Source: Pseudocercospora fijiensis CIRAD86
Taxonomy: Eukaryota; Ascomycota; Dothideomycetes; Mycosphaerellales; Mycosphaerellaceae
Assembly (NCBI RefSeq): GCF_000340215.1
Contig: NW_006921532.1
Location: 2,273,337-2,337,336 of the forward strand
Direction of reading: 5' to 3'
Length of the DNA: 64,000 nucleotides
The translations under genes and the position numbers were made by a program. Each line of letters opens with the position of its first letter. The first letter of the stretch is position 1. This document shows positions 22,104 to 33,888 of the stretch, in pieces. The notes beneath the pieces were generated by a model, which had not been told where the DNA came from, made no database searches, and worked only from the letters and a program-made list of their open reading frames with translations.

Positions 22104-23587
22104 AATGGCATGCAGAAACTTGCTGTCATTGAAAGTGCACGGATGTCTGTGACTGGATGGAAAGACGGTGAAATCTTAGGTTGGCTAAGAGTTCGTATTG
22201 TTCAATCGCAAAAGGTGGTCTATCGCAAGTGGTCGCTTGCTATCAAGTCGTTGAGAAGGAAGTGGGAGAATTTTGCATTTTCGATCGGCTTGAACATCAA
22301 CGGCCAAGACTTGCCACTCGCCACGTAGAAACTCGTGGGCTTGTCTGGTGGGCCGGTGGATTTCCGGGTGGAAGTGGTTGTTGCTATTCTGAGCAACAGA
22401 TCCTTGCGCTCAACGACTTTATTGAACGAGCGGATCTGAGTGCAAGGTAGGTACACTGCAGGATGTATAGTGTCCAGCAGCACACAATCACATCGTTTAT
22501 GCTGTGGACTTTCACTGACAGTTTATAGAGCTCGTTTATAGGAAATGGCACAGTTATGATGAGGGTGAATGAAGAAATGCATTTTTACCACCAAGGTGGA
22601 AGCTTTGATAGCGTCTCGAGAAGAATTGCATTAGTACCGTATCTATGCTGTCAGCGGCTGCTCGCGTCTGCGAGAACGTTGGCATAACGTGCGTTGTCGG
22701 TGAGCGCCGAGCGGCATGATTGATACTGTAGATGGATGAACGATAGAAGCCCTATAGTTTAAACTGTGCGAGCTGGTCGGTGAAGGTGATAGCTGCGTGT
22801 ACAACAGGCATGATGGCCAAGTCATGAAAGTTTCACGCAGCCTTCCATTGAGGAGGTACATGGAAGTATGGATAGCTCTGCGAGAGGCAAAAGAGGCGTG
22901 GTGGAGGTCGTGGCACGGCGCGCTCCAACGGTTGGACCGACGTTTCATCGCCTTGATGTCTTCGCCGTGCCCTGCTACACGCAGCACATAGAGCTCACGC
23001 TATGGGTGTAGGAGGTGTTTGAAAGTCGATGACCAAGAGATCCTCTCGGCGTGCTGGTTTGGTTAGGAAACGCGCCTGGCCAACGGGATCCTGCACGCCG
23101 CATGTTCCGGCGCTAAGGGGGATGTTCATCTCGTTGGCGAGCAGAGGAGGCTCGTGGGTGTTGAAAGCCACAGTCTTACAGCTGGGATGGTGGTTCATTA
23201 AAACAGAGATAAGGGCGCAGTGGGGAGGTCGGTACGCTTGCGCCGACGAGGAAGCAGGAGATTGTGCTGTGCGGGCCGTCATCAAATGGTACGACGCGGG
23301 CACAGTGACATCCGGCGAAGGGCTCAATACAGTAATAGAATCATGTATGCATGCATATAGCGGTAGTAGTGGTAGTGACAAGCAGTAGCAGGGCTTGTGT
23401 GGAGGCAAAATGCAAAACGCAAAATGAAAAATGGATTATGTCATTATGGGCGCCGGCGGTAGGCGGTTTGCAGCGTAAAGCTATTCGGGAATTGGAAAGC
23501 GTGTCCCATAGCACTGATAGCAGTAGATATGCAATTCTATACGGCTCGCTAAGCAGCAGCCCCGTGTAAGAGCGGAGTGATGGATCA

Positions 23588-23653
23588 CAGCATTGGCATT
23601 GGCATTGGCATGGGCAATCCACGGCCAGCCTCCACTAGCGACTACTGTGCCAG

Positions 23654-23685
<32 letters not shown>

Positions 23686-24255
23686 GCTAGCACCGAGCAC
23701 TGTCTAGCATCTCATCCTTCTCGCGGACCACGACTTGCCGGCACCACCGTCCACGAAATCCACGCGCTCGCCACAAATTCCACGCTTGTGCAGGCGCATC
23801 GCATCGCATCGCGTCGCGTCGCATCGCATTGGAGTCTTGGAGAGCTGCGGTGGGATTCGTGAGCTGTGCTGGCCATTGCGCCTGCCGTTCGTGCGGTGAA
23901 GGAGGCGCGAGGCGACGCGAGGCTGCTGCAGTTGAAACAGAGGCGCGCACTTCCAGCGCTTTGGTCTGCTTGCTTTGCGAGCGTCACTGTGCGCAGCATT
24001 CGCTGCGGAAGGGAAGGGAAGGGAAGCTAGCCACTCCTGGTCCCTCACGCTTTCTGCGCTGTCTTGGAACTTTGGCCTCTACACCTTACTGAACCGTCCC
24101 CAGCACCACCACGGCCACTCGCTGCCAACCCCCCCTTCCCGCCCCATCACCACGCCGGCCGTCGTCCACTGGTATTGTTCGCATACCGTCACGCTCGCTT
24201 CCACGCCCACGCCCACGTCCACGCCGCCGTCGCCGTCGCATTCCCCTCCGCCGGT
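23588..24255. repeat. cluster of short tandem repeats
   Basis: Successive simple repeats: ATTGGC (about 23594-23612), TGTGCC (about 23649-23680), CGCATC/CGCGTC (about 23788-23830), GAAGG (about 24008-24028) and CCACGC/CGTCGC (about 24205-24240). They lie upstream of the ketopantoate-reductase-like gene. Confidence 0.7.
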
Positions 24256-24451
24256 CTGCACTGCACTAGGGAGCGCCGTCCGGAGACTCTATTCGCGCAC
24301 GAACTCCACCTTGAAAGCCGTGACGCGGCCAGCAGCACAACGACTTCTGCATCGCAGCGCCAACGAAGCATCCGACCAAAGTGCTGTACACATAATCAAG
24401 CAGCTTTAGAATACGGCCACCAAGAGGTGTGCCTGACGCCAGAGAAACACG

Positions 24452-27124
24452 ATGCCTCCAACCACACCGCGCTTGCGCATTCTTTCAGGTGCGTTTCAAC
24501 GAAGCCAAGCGCACGCAATCTGCCTTGCCTTGCCAGCCACACCGAAGCTCTGCTCTGGCAACAGCTTGAGCTGCACGGCAATAACACGTTGCACCGCGCG
24601 GAATCCCGCTGTCATGCCTCATCGACTAACTGTGTGCACAGTGGGCGGCAACGCGGTCTCTGCCTTCTTATCGTGGCGTTTATCGGCCACGCAGGCCTGC
24701 GATGTGACGCTGGTATGGAAGAACGGCTTCGAACAAGTGCACCAGTACGGCATATCATTTAGGTACGCATCAACTCAACTCGTGACTTCCAAATTTGGCG
24801 CCTGCCTTTCTGACACATGCTACAGGTCAGACAAGTTTGGCAATGAACGATTCAAGCCTAGACATGGTATGCATGCATCCCGTGATTGCAGCTTAAACCC
24901 TCAGCGCTGACACGACAATAGTGGTGCGATCTCCTGAAGAAGCTGCCGGCGCCTCCAGGGCTTCATTCGACTATGTGCTGCTCTGCGTCAAGGCACTACC
25001 GGATGTGTACGATTTGGCCTCGGTCATTGAGTCCGTAGTTGCGCCGCAACATACGTGCATCCTGGTAAACACTACCCACTCCCTGGGCATCGAGTCGTAT
25101 CTCGAGCAACGCTTTCCGACCAACGTCGTCCTCTCGCTTGTATCCGGCGTCTCTATAATACAGCTCGGCGCCAGCGAATTTGAGCACAAGGGATCATCGG
25201 AGCTATGGGTCGGCGCAGCCAACAAGAATCCATCAATACCTGCATCTATCCAAACAGATATGGCGGAGGCGCTGTCGATGACTTTGAAGTCTGGCCAAGT
25301 GGACTGCGAAGTATCCACCAACATCCGGCAACAGCAATACGAGCGGATGATTGGGTATGTACCTATGCACATTCTAACCGTAATCTCGTTGCTAACACTC
25401 ACAGACCCATTGCTTTTCACCCAGCGAGCGTTCTATTCGAAACTCCATCTCATGCCGAACTCCTCGAAAAGACCGGCGCCCGCTCGTTAATCATCGGCAT
25501 TATCGATGAGCTTATCAGCATTGCAAAGAAGCAAGGCTGCGACTTCCACCCAGAGTTCCGCGAACAGACGATGGAAAAGATGATTGTGCCATCGGAGATA
25601 AAAAGTATCATGTATCAGGATTTTACCGCCAGAAGGCCCATGGAAGTGGAGACTTACCTGGGTACGCCTATAAAACTAGCGCAGGAGATGGGACTCCAGG
25701 TCCCACGCATCGAGACTCTCTACGCTCTTTTGCACAACGTCAACATCGTCAACCAGAATAGGCCGGTGGGACCCCCATCACCCTCCGCACAGGCCACTCC
25801 AAGGATGTCGTCAGTCCCAGTTGCAGCACCTGCCAATGGCGGCTATGGCAATGGAAGACCACCTCCAAACGCCATGAACGGTCGCCCCATGCCCAATGGT
25901 ATGCGACCAGGCAGCAGAGCGCTTTCAGCGGCCGGCGGGCCGCCACCACCGATGCGAAGAGGTCCGCCCTCAATGAGTGGATATCCACCACCTGCCAGAA
26001 TGAACGGAAATGGTTACGGTCCACCACGAGGTCCTCCGCCTCACATGGCGAGGCGACCGTCGTTCGAGGGCAACGACTTGGAAGAATTCAGCCACCTTAT
26101 GCTTTACGACAACATGAATGCTGAGGACGGAGCGTACGATGTCCTACCGCCTTCAGCTTCTGGAGATCTCGCTATGCGTGAACGGGAACTAGCATTGCGT
26201 CAAAAGGAGCTCGCCCTGCGAGAAAGAGAATACAACATGCGCAGAGGTGGTGGCGGCCGCATGCCTCCTCGCGCCAGAGACGACTTTGATGACGATGATG
26301 ATGATGGCGAAGACTTCTTTGATCCAATGGCTAGCGGTGCTCCGCCCGGTGTTGATGTGGACAACCTCGACATGATGAGCGTTACATCTAGGAGAACACG
26401 AAAAGCACCGAGCGCGGGTCATTTACGCAGCAACCCAGAGCTTAGCGGAGTGCCAAACGCGCCAATGCGCCACAGCCGCAACCCAATGAGACGTGCTGGA
26501 CCTGGAAAGCATCGAACGTCGGCTGCCATTATGGCTGACATGCCAGGGTTACGCGAAGAATTGATGAATAACCCATTGATGGGTTACTCCTCTGACCGCT
26601 TCGGCAGTGTAGACAGAATGAACATGGGCCACGAGTCAAGAGCAAATTCGCTGACCGCAGAACGTCTGAACGAGCTGAATGGACCTGGACCAGGTCCTGC
26701 ACCCAACGGATATGGACCGAATGGATATCCAATGAATCGGCGTGGCAGTCAATCACCCGGCAATCCCTTAGGTCCTGGCGGACGGCCTCCTGGGCGACCC
26801 TCGCCACCCAATGGCTATGGTCCGCCTCCTCCGGGAAGGAACGGGCGCCCAAGTCCACCAGGCATGAGGCAACCCATGCCTCGCCACCCGCCAGGTCATG
26901 GCAACATGGTCGCACCGCATCAAATTGAACAACAGAATGGGGTGAGCAATCTTTACCCTCCAAAGAGCGGTCCTCCAAATCAAGTGCGCAGTCTGACAGG
27001 TTCTGCGAGCGCCAGCGCGGGGAGTGGTGATAGCAACCGCTCAGCACCCATCGATTCCGAACCTTCCGCCCATAGTTCAAGCAGCAGCCTAGGCCCACGA
27101 GCACAAGCGATTGGTGTTCGATAA
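24452..27124 (+). CDS. ketopantoate reductase (ApbA/PanE) family protein with long disordered tail
   Basis: Five exons: 24452-24488, 24642-24762, 24826-24866, 24922-25354, 25405-27124; introns of 153, 63, 55 and 50 nt; 783 aa in frame. Splicing assembles the N-terminus RLRILSVGGNAVSAFLSWRL, a Rossmann nucleotide-binding turn, then YGISFRSDKFGNERFKPRHV and FDYVLLCVKALPDVYDLA. The C-terminal helical domain follows (QYERMIGPIAFHPASVLFE to about residue 330). From there about 450 residues are Gly/Pro/Asn/Met-rich and acidic, with a short coiled segment of repeated LALREREY-type units and a run of Asp. The catalytic Lys-bearing motif of classical PanE is not evident, so an enzymatic role in pantothenate synthesis is doubtful; a scaffold or divergent dehydrogenase is possible. 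Confidence 0.85.
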
Positions 27125-28417
27125 GTCAGGCGCCTTCAACGTGGACAGCCCGCTTCAGCAAGTAGCACAAAACTCCTGCTGCGAAGCGCGTCAGCGTTTG
27201 ATCACGAAATCAACGCTTAATTCTTCAGAGTGTTCCTCAGCATGGCATCTTCCGAGACGACAAAAGCTTTAATGACGGCCGTTTCCTAGGCGCCACTTGC
27301 GGCGCGCACACGGACACGCATACTATCTCATCAGTACCTCCTCGCGGACCGTCCTCACCGCGAATTTGACGAATGTCTTCACATTCATGACGGACGTAAT
27401 ACAGATCGGGCGGATCCCTACGCGCCGGCAATTCCTTGACTGCATACGAACCTCATCGTACATATACGGCATCTGGAGAGCATGGGGCGACGGAATGGCC
27501 TCTATAATCACATGCATTGACGGCGTTTTTCAATGGGAGCTGGACAAGGCGGTCAGTTCTGGAGGGATTGAAGCAACCCGCGAACGAGAGATCAAGCACA
27601 ACAAGAACATCAAGAAACAGCTTCATCGACTACACATATCCTCTTTGTGATACTTTCCTCATTTGTCAGCTTCCGATGATCCCAAGTCTCGCACAGCTGC
27701 GTGACAGGAGTCGTCCTACACTTCTTGCATTTTGGCCACACCTGCGTTGGATGGAAGGAATGAGCACATCCGCGCCGGGTGGATAAGCGCGTGCAAGAGG
27801 CGCCAGCAAGCAGTGTATTGGTATTGTCTAAATGAACAGCTGCGGTGGAGAGGTTGTTGCTACGGGGCAGCGGATAAGAAGTGCATGCAAAGTGCGTGCA
27901 AAGTGAGCATGTGTCGAGGGTAGAGATAGTCGGAAATATACGAGACGAGTTTCACACGGTCGACTATGGGCTGCTTCACATCATCGTATGCTGTCGTCCT
28001 TGCTGTGTGCCCCGTGAGTGCTTGGCTGAGAGCTTTGCCAAGCTTGTCGGTGTTGGTGTTGGAGTCTCCTGCACAGACCACTCCAAATCAAATGCCGTGT
28101 ACTCTCTCGCCTCCTAAAGATGTTACTGCGACGACAACGATAGCGCGGGCGGGCTTCATGAGCACAAATCTCCGCTGCAGCATGATGGCTTGAGCTGAAA
28201 GCAGCCCTTCGCGAAGACAGCATGTGTTCGGCGCTGGCTATCGCATTCAATGTGCGCCGGGCCACTCGGCGAGTGACGCCGGCGTGCCCACGAACATGTT
28301 GTCACCACCGCTGCTGCTTATTAGGCATTTCCTCATCTTCTTCCACGCCCTCCATCTGATTGAGTCTTTCTTTCCCTTCCTCGGCCGCTGCCACACTCTC
28401 ACATATATCCGCCCACC
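27125..28417. other. intergenic region, no supportable gene
   Basis: About 1.3 kb. A 117-codon plus-strand frame at 27297-27650 has no recognisable domain. The last ~150 bases, rich in C and T (about 28320-28410), resemble a fungal core promoter and 5' leader. Confidence 0.4.
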
Positions 28418-29191
28418 ATGACAACACCTCGTGTGTTCATCATAAGACATGGCGAAACCGAATGGTCTTTGAACGGACGACACACCGGCACAACAGACAT
28501 TCCACTCACAGCCAACGGCGAACGACGAATTCGGGCCACAGGTAAAGCCTTGGTCGGCGACGATCGCTTAATCGTACCCAAAAACCTCGCTCACATCTAC
28601 GTCTCGCCTCGAAAACGTGCGCAACGAACTCTTGAGCTTCTCGGCTTGGGTTGCAAAGATCCCATGCCATGGCAAGAACACGGCGAAAAAGCTGAAACAG
28701 CACATGCCACGAACGCGAAAGTCCAAGTCACGGAATCGATTCGCGAATGGGAGTATGGTGAGTATGAAGGTATCACATCGGCAGAAATTCGCCAAGTTCG
28801 TAAGAAAGCTGGACTCGATGAGCACTGGGATATTTGGAGAGATGGATGTCCTGGCGGAGAATCTCCTCGACAGATTACTGAGAGGTTAGATGTTTTGATT
28901 CAAGAGATTCGGGAGAGGTTTCATAAACATGCGATTGGCAAGCCTAAGGGTTCTGTGAAGGAGCCTTTTGATGTGTTGCTGGTTGCGCATGGGCATATTT
29001 TGAGGGCGTTTGCTGGGAGGTGGGTGGGTAAGAATATTGCGGATAATCCGAGTTTGATTCTGGAGGCGGGTGGTGTGGGGACGTTGAGTTATGAGCATCA
29101 TAGTTTAGAGGAGCCGGCGATTTTACTTGGGGGTGCTTTTATGAGTGATATCGTCGAGAGTGCTGAGCAGCCTGGGGAAGGGAAGAAGTAA
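28418..29191 (+). CDS. SHB17: histidine phosphatase family, sedoheptulose-1,7-bisphosphatase (Shb17) type
   Basis: Single exon, 257 aa. The phosphohistidine motif is RHGETEWSLNGRHTGTTDIP near residue 10, followed by YVSPRKRAQRTLELL, the acid motif EWEYGEYEG and the second histidine in LLVAHGHILRAFAGRWVG. This spacing and length match yeast Shb17, which removes the C1 phosphate of sedoheptulose-1,7-bisphosphate and feeds riboneogenesis; a less specific sugar-phosphatase role cannot be excluded. From about 28880 codon choice turns strongly G/T-rich, while the first half is normal. Confidence 0.85.
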   Translation: MTTPRVFIIRHGETEWSLNGRHTGTTDIPLTANGERRIRATGKALVGDDRLIVPKNLAHIYVSPRKRAQRTLELLGLGCKDPMPWQEHGEKAETAHATNAKVQVTESIREWEYGEYEGITSAEIRQVRKKAGLDEHWDIWRDGCPGGESPRQITERLDVLIQEIRERFHKHAIGKPKGSVKEPFDVLLVAHGHILRAFAGRWVGKNIADNPSLILEAGGVGTLSYEHHSLEEPAILLGGAFMSDIVESAEQPGEGKK

Positions 29192-29277
29192 AGTAATGGG
29201 ATGAATATAGACAGCGAAGATGCACCGGGTCAGAGGCAAATGCCTCATTGCTGACATGGCTCAGGAACTACCACCCA

Positions 29278-30003
29278 CTACCAATGGGCCTCGCTGATAT
29301 CAACCTCATTCACATCCACTCCATCCTTGTCCCACCTCTCCAACTCATCAAGCACAATATCATTCCCACTCATCTGCCGCTTCCTCATCCGTCCATCCTC
29401 AGCAAAAGTACAATCCTCCAATCCATAACAACGCTTCCACTTCATGCCATCATGAGCATCCTGGGAGGAGGGGGGAAGGAAAAATCAGGCATGAAAGCTC
29501 CCTCATCTCCAGCAATCAAGATGCAAGATAGGTCAGCCAGGTCAAAAACGTACTCGATACTAATACCAAAACCTGCACCGCAATCCGATTCTCCGTAAAA
29601 GCAAACAATACCTTCCTCAAACCGAATAATCTTTCTCTTTTCCCCCATTGATTTCTTGCCCAAGAAGTCTATGATCTTGTGCATTGGCCGACGAAGAAAT
29701 CCTCTCGGTTTCGCCAGATGCCTTGCCGCCTCCCCCAAGCGAGCAATCAGAATCTCTTGTTCTTGTCTCGTCATGCTGCATTCATTGATGTTTGCTTTGC
29801 CTTGCAATTTTCTTTTATATGCTTTTTGCGACGTTTTGCGGTCTCCTGATCGCACAGAGAAGAAGCAGCAGGGAGGAAGACAAAAGATGATGATGAAGAT
29901 GATGATGAAAAAAAGCTGACTTTGTATTCCATCGATCTTGAGCTTTCTTGACTTTTTCATACGCCGTTTCTGCTGTGAATGGTGGTGGTGGTGATAGAGA
30001 CAT
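29278..30003 (-). pseudogene. DUF1348 / NTF2-like (SnoaL-fold) protein, probably broken
   Basis: The start at 30003 gives PPPPFTAETAYEKVKKAQDR, the typical N-terminus of small DUF1348 proteins. The last exon (29278-29460) gives MKWKRCYGLEDCTFAEDG and RMRKRQMSGND, the typical C-terminus, and joins upstream at 29550 through an 89-nt intron. Between them the sequence is poorly conserved: a stretch KIIDFLGKKSMGEKRKII can be matched to the domain core, but getting from the first exon (ending NTK) into that frame needs a frameshift. A 76-nt GT-AG intron there leads to NVAKSI and a stop. A CAT/CTT-rich run adds to the decayed look. It could instead be a gene with an unrecognised small intron. Confidence 0.5.
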
Positions 30004-30342
30004 GGTTTGCTAGAATATCGCTCTCCGACGGGGTTTCACAGCTCAGGGCTTTAAGGTGTATGTATATATGTTTTCGATAAGAGTCTTGGGTAGATCACAC
30101 ACTTCTCCACGGAATTGTGAAGGGAGCATTTTGGATTTCAGTTTCTTGAGAGCTTTGGGGAGCTTTCATATCCATAATTTTTTTTGTTTGGAGCACGAAC
30201 GGAACCCGGTTGAGATTCGTGCCAGCTGCTGCATCACGCTGACAAGCATGCACTTTTGACACGATGACACATTCCCATTCTCAATCTTTGCAGAGAGGGG
30301 TGAATTTTTGCTTTCCAGCAGTAGCGCTACCAACGACAGAAA

Positions 30343-33340
30343 TCATCCACTCGCTTCCCAATCCTGTAGCACATTCGCACTGGGGTTACTGTTGATCCCA
30401 CCAAGTTCGCTCGGCCAAGGAGTAGCCTTACTGTAGTTCAATATGCCATTCATACCAAAATCCGCGCCTTCCATATCCATGGCATTGAAGTCAATCCATG
30501 CGCCGGGGTAATGTGCGTTACCACTTCCAGGCCCGGTGCCGCCATTCATCATGACGTTTCCAGGTACTAGCATATTATTGGGATCGATATCTGATCGCTG
30601 CTGGTCCCAAGCATTAGAATTCTTCGTGACGCCTTGATCGAACATTTCCCAATCAATAGTGCCGGGCATATCCAGCATATCTCCGATCATGCTAAAGTCC
30701 ATATTCCCCTGTTGCGGGGAGGTATTGTTCGAGCTCGATTGTGAGGTTGATTGCATGCCTGTTCCGTTGCTGCCATTTGCCGAAGGAGTTGCATCCGTGC
30801 CAGTATAGGGTAATCCCGTGTACTGGAGATCTTCTGGCGCAGTCTCACCCCAATTGTGATAAGATACGATGCCGCCGAAAGGCACTGTAGTCTGCGGAGG
30901 TCCTGGTGTGAAGACTCTCGTAGGGACATGGCTAGTGGTGTTTGAAGCAGTAGCAATGCCGACCTCGATTTCGTCATTGATGTAGCCCGAATCTAGAGCT
31001 GCCATACCAGGTCGCTGCCCTTCGTCTCGATTGACGCGTGAGAGCGCCTCTGCCTGTGCCGGGAAGCTTGCCTTGACCTTCTTCAACATGGCTGCCATAG
31101 CACGACTCGCTTTCTCGGTCTCGTCGAACATGTGCACGCCTCTGGCATGCTCATCTTGTGCTACGAAGCGATTGGGCGTCCTCTTTCGGCCGGAGGCTTC
31201 GCTCCATATCTTTTGCGATTTCTCGAGGGCATCCATCATGGCGGCTCTCTGCGGGCAAAGATGGCCGCTTGGATTGATGACAGCAGAGCCAGGGCCGATC
31301 TGTTGCGAAAGCTCCAAACACACAATCATTGCTGCTAGCAAGAAGTCATGTGTTGAGATAGAGCCCATGTACCATTTGACGCTTTCAAGCTGCCCACCGG
31401 CCTGAGTAGCATTGTAGATGGTGTGATGATGGCGCAACACCCGAAGAGCACAACCGACGCAAGTCTTACGGCTGACACCGATGCCCATGGTCTGCTCATG
31501 GGGCGTGAGTTGCGCAAGTGGCTTTTCCATGTATCGTCTGTGGAGCACAATCTTGGTCTTGAGGTAGAGGAGGTCCAGGTTGAAGCGGCACATCAACTGC
31601 TCGGCGGGGTCGGTGACGAGTTCGCTGATGTCGGGCATTTGCAACAGCGGAGGGACCATGGCTTTACCTTCTTCAAGCCGTCGGTCGAGATCCATTATCG
31701 TTTCGTAGGAGGGCGATGTCGTTGCATGACTAATTTCGGATGCATCCGCGAATATTCTTACGAGATGCAGTTTTGCTCTCGTATAAGAGCTGGGTGTGAG
31801 TTCGTCGATTCCCCGACTCGGCGGAAGTGCCTTGGTGTTGGCACCGAAATCTCGATCGAGGAGGTTTCGTGGCGGTTGTGTATCAGATTGCAAGGTTTTG
31901 ACCTACGAGACTGTCAGTACTACCACATCGGCTTGCTACGTTATTCAGACTCACCATAGACGGCAAGCCCAGTTGGAATGAGATGAGCACATCGATCATG
32001 CTAATAATCGCCCATACACGCCTCCGCATCTCACCATCGAATGCAGAAATTCCTGGATAATTTGCTGGATCTCTGTGGTACCCCATTCTCAAGCATAATC
32101 GCAACACAAGACCAATCATTAGCCACACGTTGACGAAAGCGTCATTGCTTCGCAGCCCAGCCGCATACAGTATGAGACATTCGACAGTATATTGCTTAGG
32201 CTTCGTAAAGTCCCCAAGCACGGCAGCCGAGGCCGAGAGTGTGTGGTATTGATTGACTTGCTTCAGGATCCTCTGAGCAGGTTCGCTTGCTGGATCGATG
32301 TCGCGAAGTCCGAACGAGGCTGCAAGCGACAGGATGGCGTAAAAGAGACCAAGCCACATAGTCGGTGTGTCTTTGGGATCTCGCCAGAACCGGCGGTACT
32401 CGTCTTGGAAGGTTGGTGCGTGAATGATGGGCTTGAAGGGGTCAGGCGAATTGAACCATAGACTCAAAAGCCGATCGGCCACTTTCTTCTCGGGTACAGA
32501 ATCGATGAGCTGCTGCCTCGTTACAGTCGCCGAAGCGCCTAACATGAATCCCAGACCGGTGGTAGCGTATGGTGCTGTATTGCCAATACCTGACGATGTC
32601 AGGGTTTCGATGGGCACGTTACCAAAGGCATTTCCGAACACATGCGCTGGAGCTGGATGTTGGTGTTCGGCCGCGTCCTCTCCTTCGTTCTCTTCAGCTT
32701 CATCGCCTAGATCTCGTTTGAGCTCCGAGATGCCATGTAGAATTGCTTGCCAATGGGTCTCGCCCACATAGCTGATCTCGTTCTTACTTATCCTCATCTG
32801 TCCAAATGGCTTGGTCGCTCCATCTACGTCCTCCGATGCCGATGGTCGTGCCTGAGCCTGAGGGCTGCTATCGTTGTCGCTGGGTGGCGTTGGCTGCTCG
32901 AAAGGGCCAACACTTGTAGTATTCGACGACTCTCGCCTAGCATTCTGGTTCTCTTGATCGCTCTTGCCATCGGTGCCATTTTGGTTCTGCTGGTTCATCA
33001 GATCCACCACGAGATTCTCTAGCTGTCTTATTCGCCCTTTTACGTTCTGAGTAGGCTTCTGCTTGGCCGGCGGAGGCACGTATACACAAGCGCTCTGGCG
33101 GTCGCGCTTCAAACATTGGTCGCAAGCAGGGTCATGGCTACGATTGCACCTGAGCTTGCCCTGTCGACACGGTGTACAGGATAGTTGCGATCGCGCGCGC
33201 TTCTGCTTCAAGTGGGCGCCATTCGCGATATTGGTGAGCGTTTGCTGCGTGGTGTGCGAGCTGGGTATGCGGTCGTTGTCGAAGGAGCCGTTCGTGGCTG
33301 TATGGTCGCCGTCGCCGTCGCCATCGCCGTCGCCGGACAT
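30343..33340 (-). CDS. Zn2Cys6 fungal-specific transcription factor
   Basis: Two exons, 31955-33340 and 30343-31902, 52-nt intron in phase 0; 981 aa. The start is set at MSGDGDGDGDGD, where a GTCGCC repeat in the DNA encodes Gly-Asp repeats. The binuclear zinc cluster is LSCTPCRQGKLRCNRSHD followed by ACDQCLKRDRQSACVY (about residues 50-85), with a short coiled coil after it (IRQLENLVVDLMNQQN). The fungal-specific transcription factor domain spans about residues 280-560 (NSPDPFKPIIHAPTFQDEY, VWLMIGLVLRLCLRMGYHRD, MRRRVWAIISMIDVLISFQL). The C-terminal 300 residues are Ser/Asn/Gly-rich and likely activate transcription. Targets unknown. Confidence 0.9.
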
Positions 33341-33888
33341 GCTTTGGCTTCGCTGTGTCGCCAGTTCCGATGTTCTTGAGGGAGATCCTATCCTACGGGA
33401 CGTCAGTGGTCTACGCAACGACAGCAATGCACTGGCCGCGTCAACAAGCTGCGCCGCGTCAACAGTACAGTACACGTGAGATTGTATGACGGCTTCACGG
33501 TGATGTGTTGCAATAGCAGCGTAGGTCGGCTTCGAGACTACTGCATCCTTACATGTTGTGGCAGACTCCTGTGACGCTGCTGTCGAAGGATTCTTTGCTA
33601 CTGCACGAGTCGACGGCATCCAGCTTGACAATATGCCATGACAGCACAGGACAGGCGCCAGGTCGCCGACGCAACAATACTGTATTCTATCGTACGCTCG
33701 ACCGAAGTAGTCTTGGCACATCCTCCCCTCCCTTCACTTCTGTCCGTCTTAAGCTTAGTCAAAAAAGCCAAGAAGCCTCATGCTCGCTTTGTAAGCTAAC
33801 GGTAACGCTACAATGGAGCCTCAAATTTCAATCCTCTCTCCTCCCCCCGCGAATCATAACACACACCTGATCAAATCACACATTCACT

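Larger units (their letters stand above)
21711..24451. other. gene-free stretch with hairpin element and simple repeats
   Basis: Normal base composition resumes immediately after the transposon. Apart from the hairpin element at 21967-22103 and the simple repeats near 23.6-24.25 kb I find no supportable gene. Several open frames of 60-150 codons exist on both strands without domains. Confidence 0.4.

Noticed and set aside
21873..22328. 151-codon plus-strand open frame
   Set aside because: It runs straight through the 137-bp hairpin element and has no coding features.
23588..24255. Repeats considered as a CRISPR-like or centromeric array
   Set aside because: They are unrelated simple repeats of 5-6 bp without spacers or a common unit, in a eukaryotic genome.
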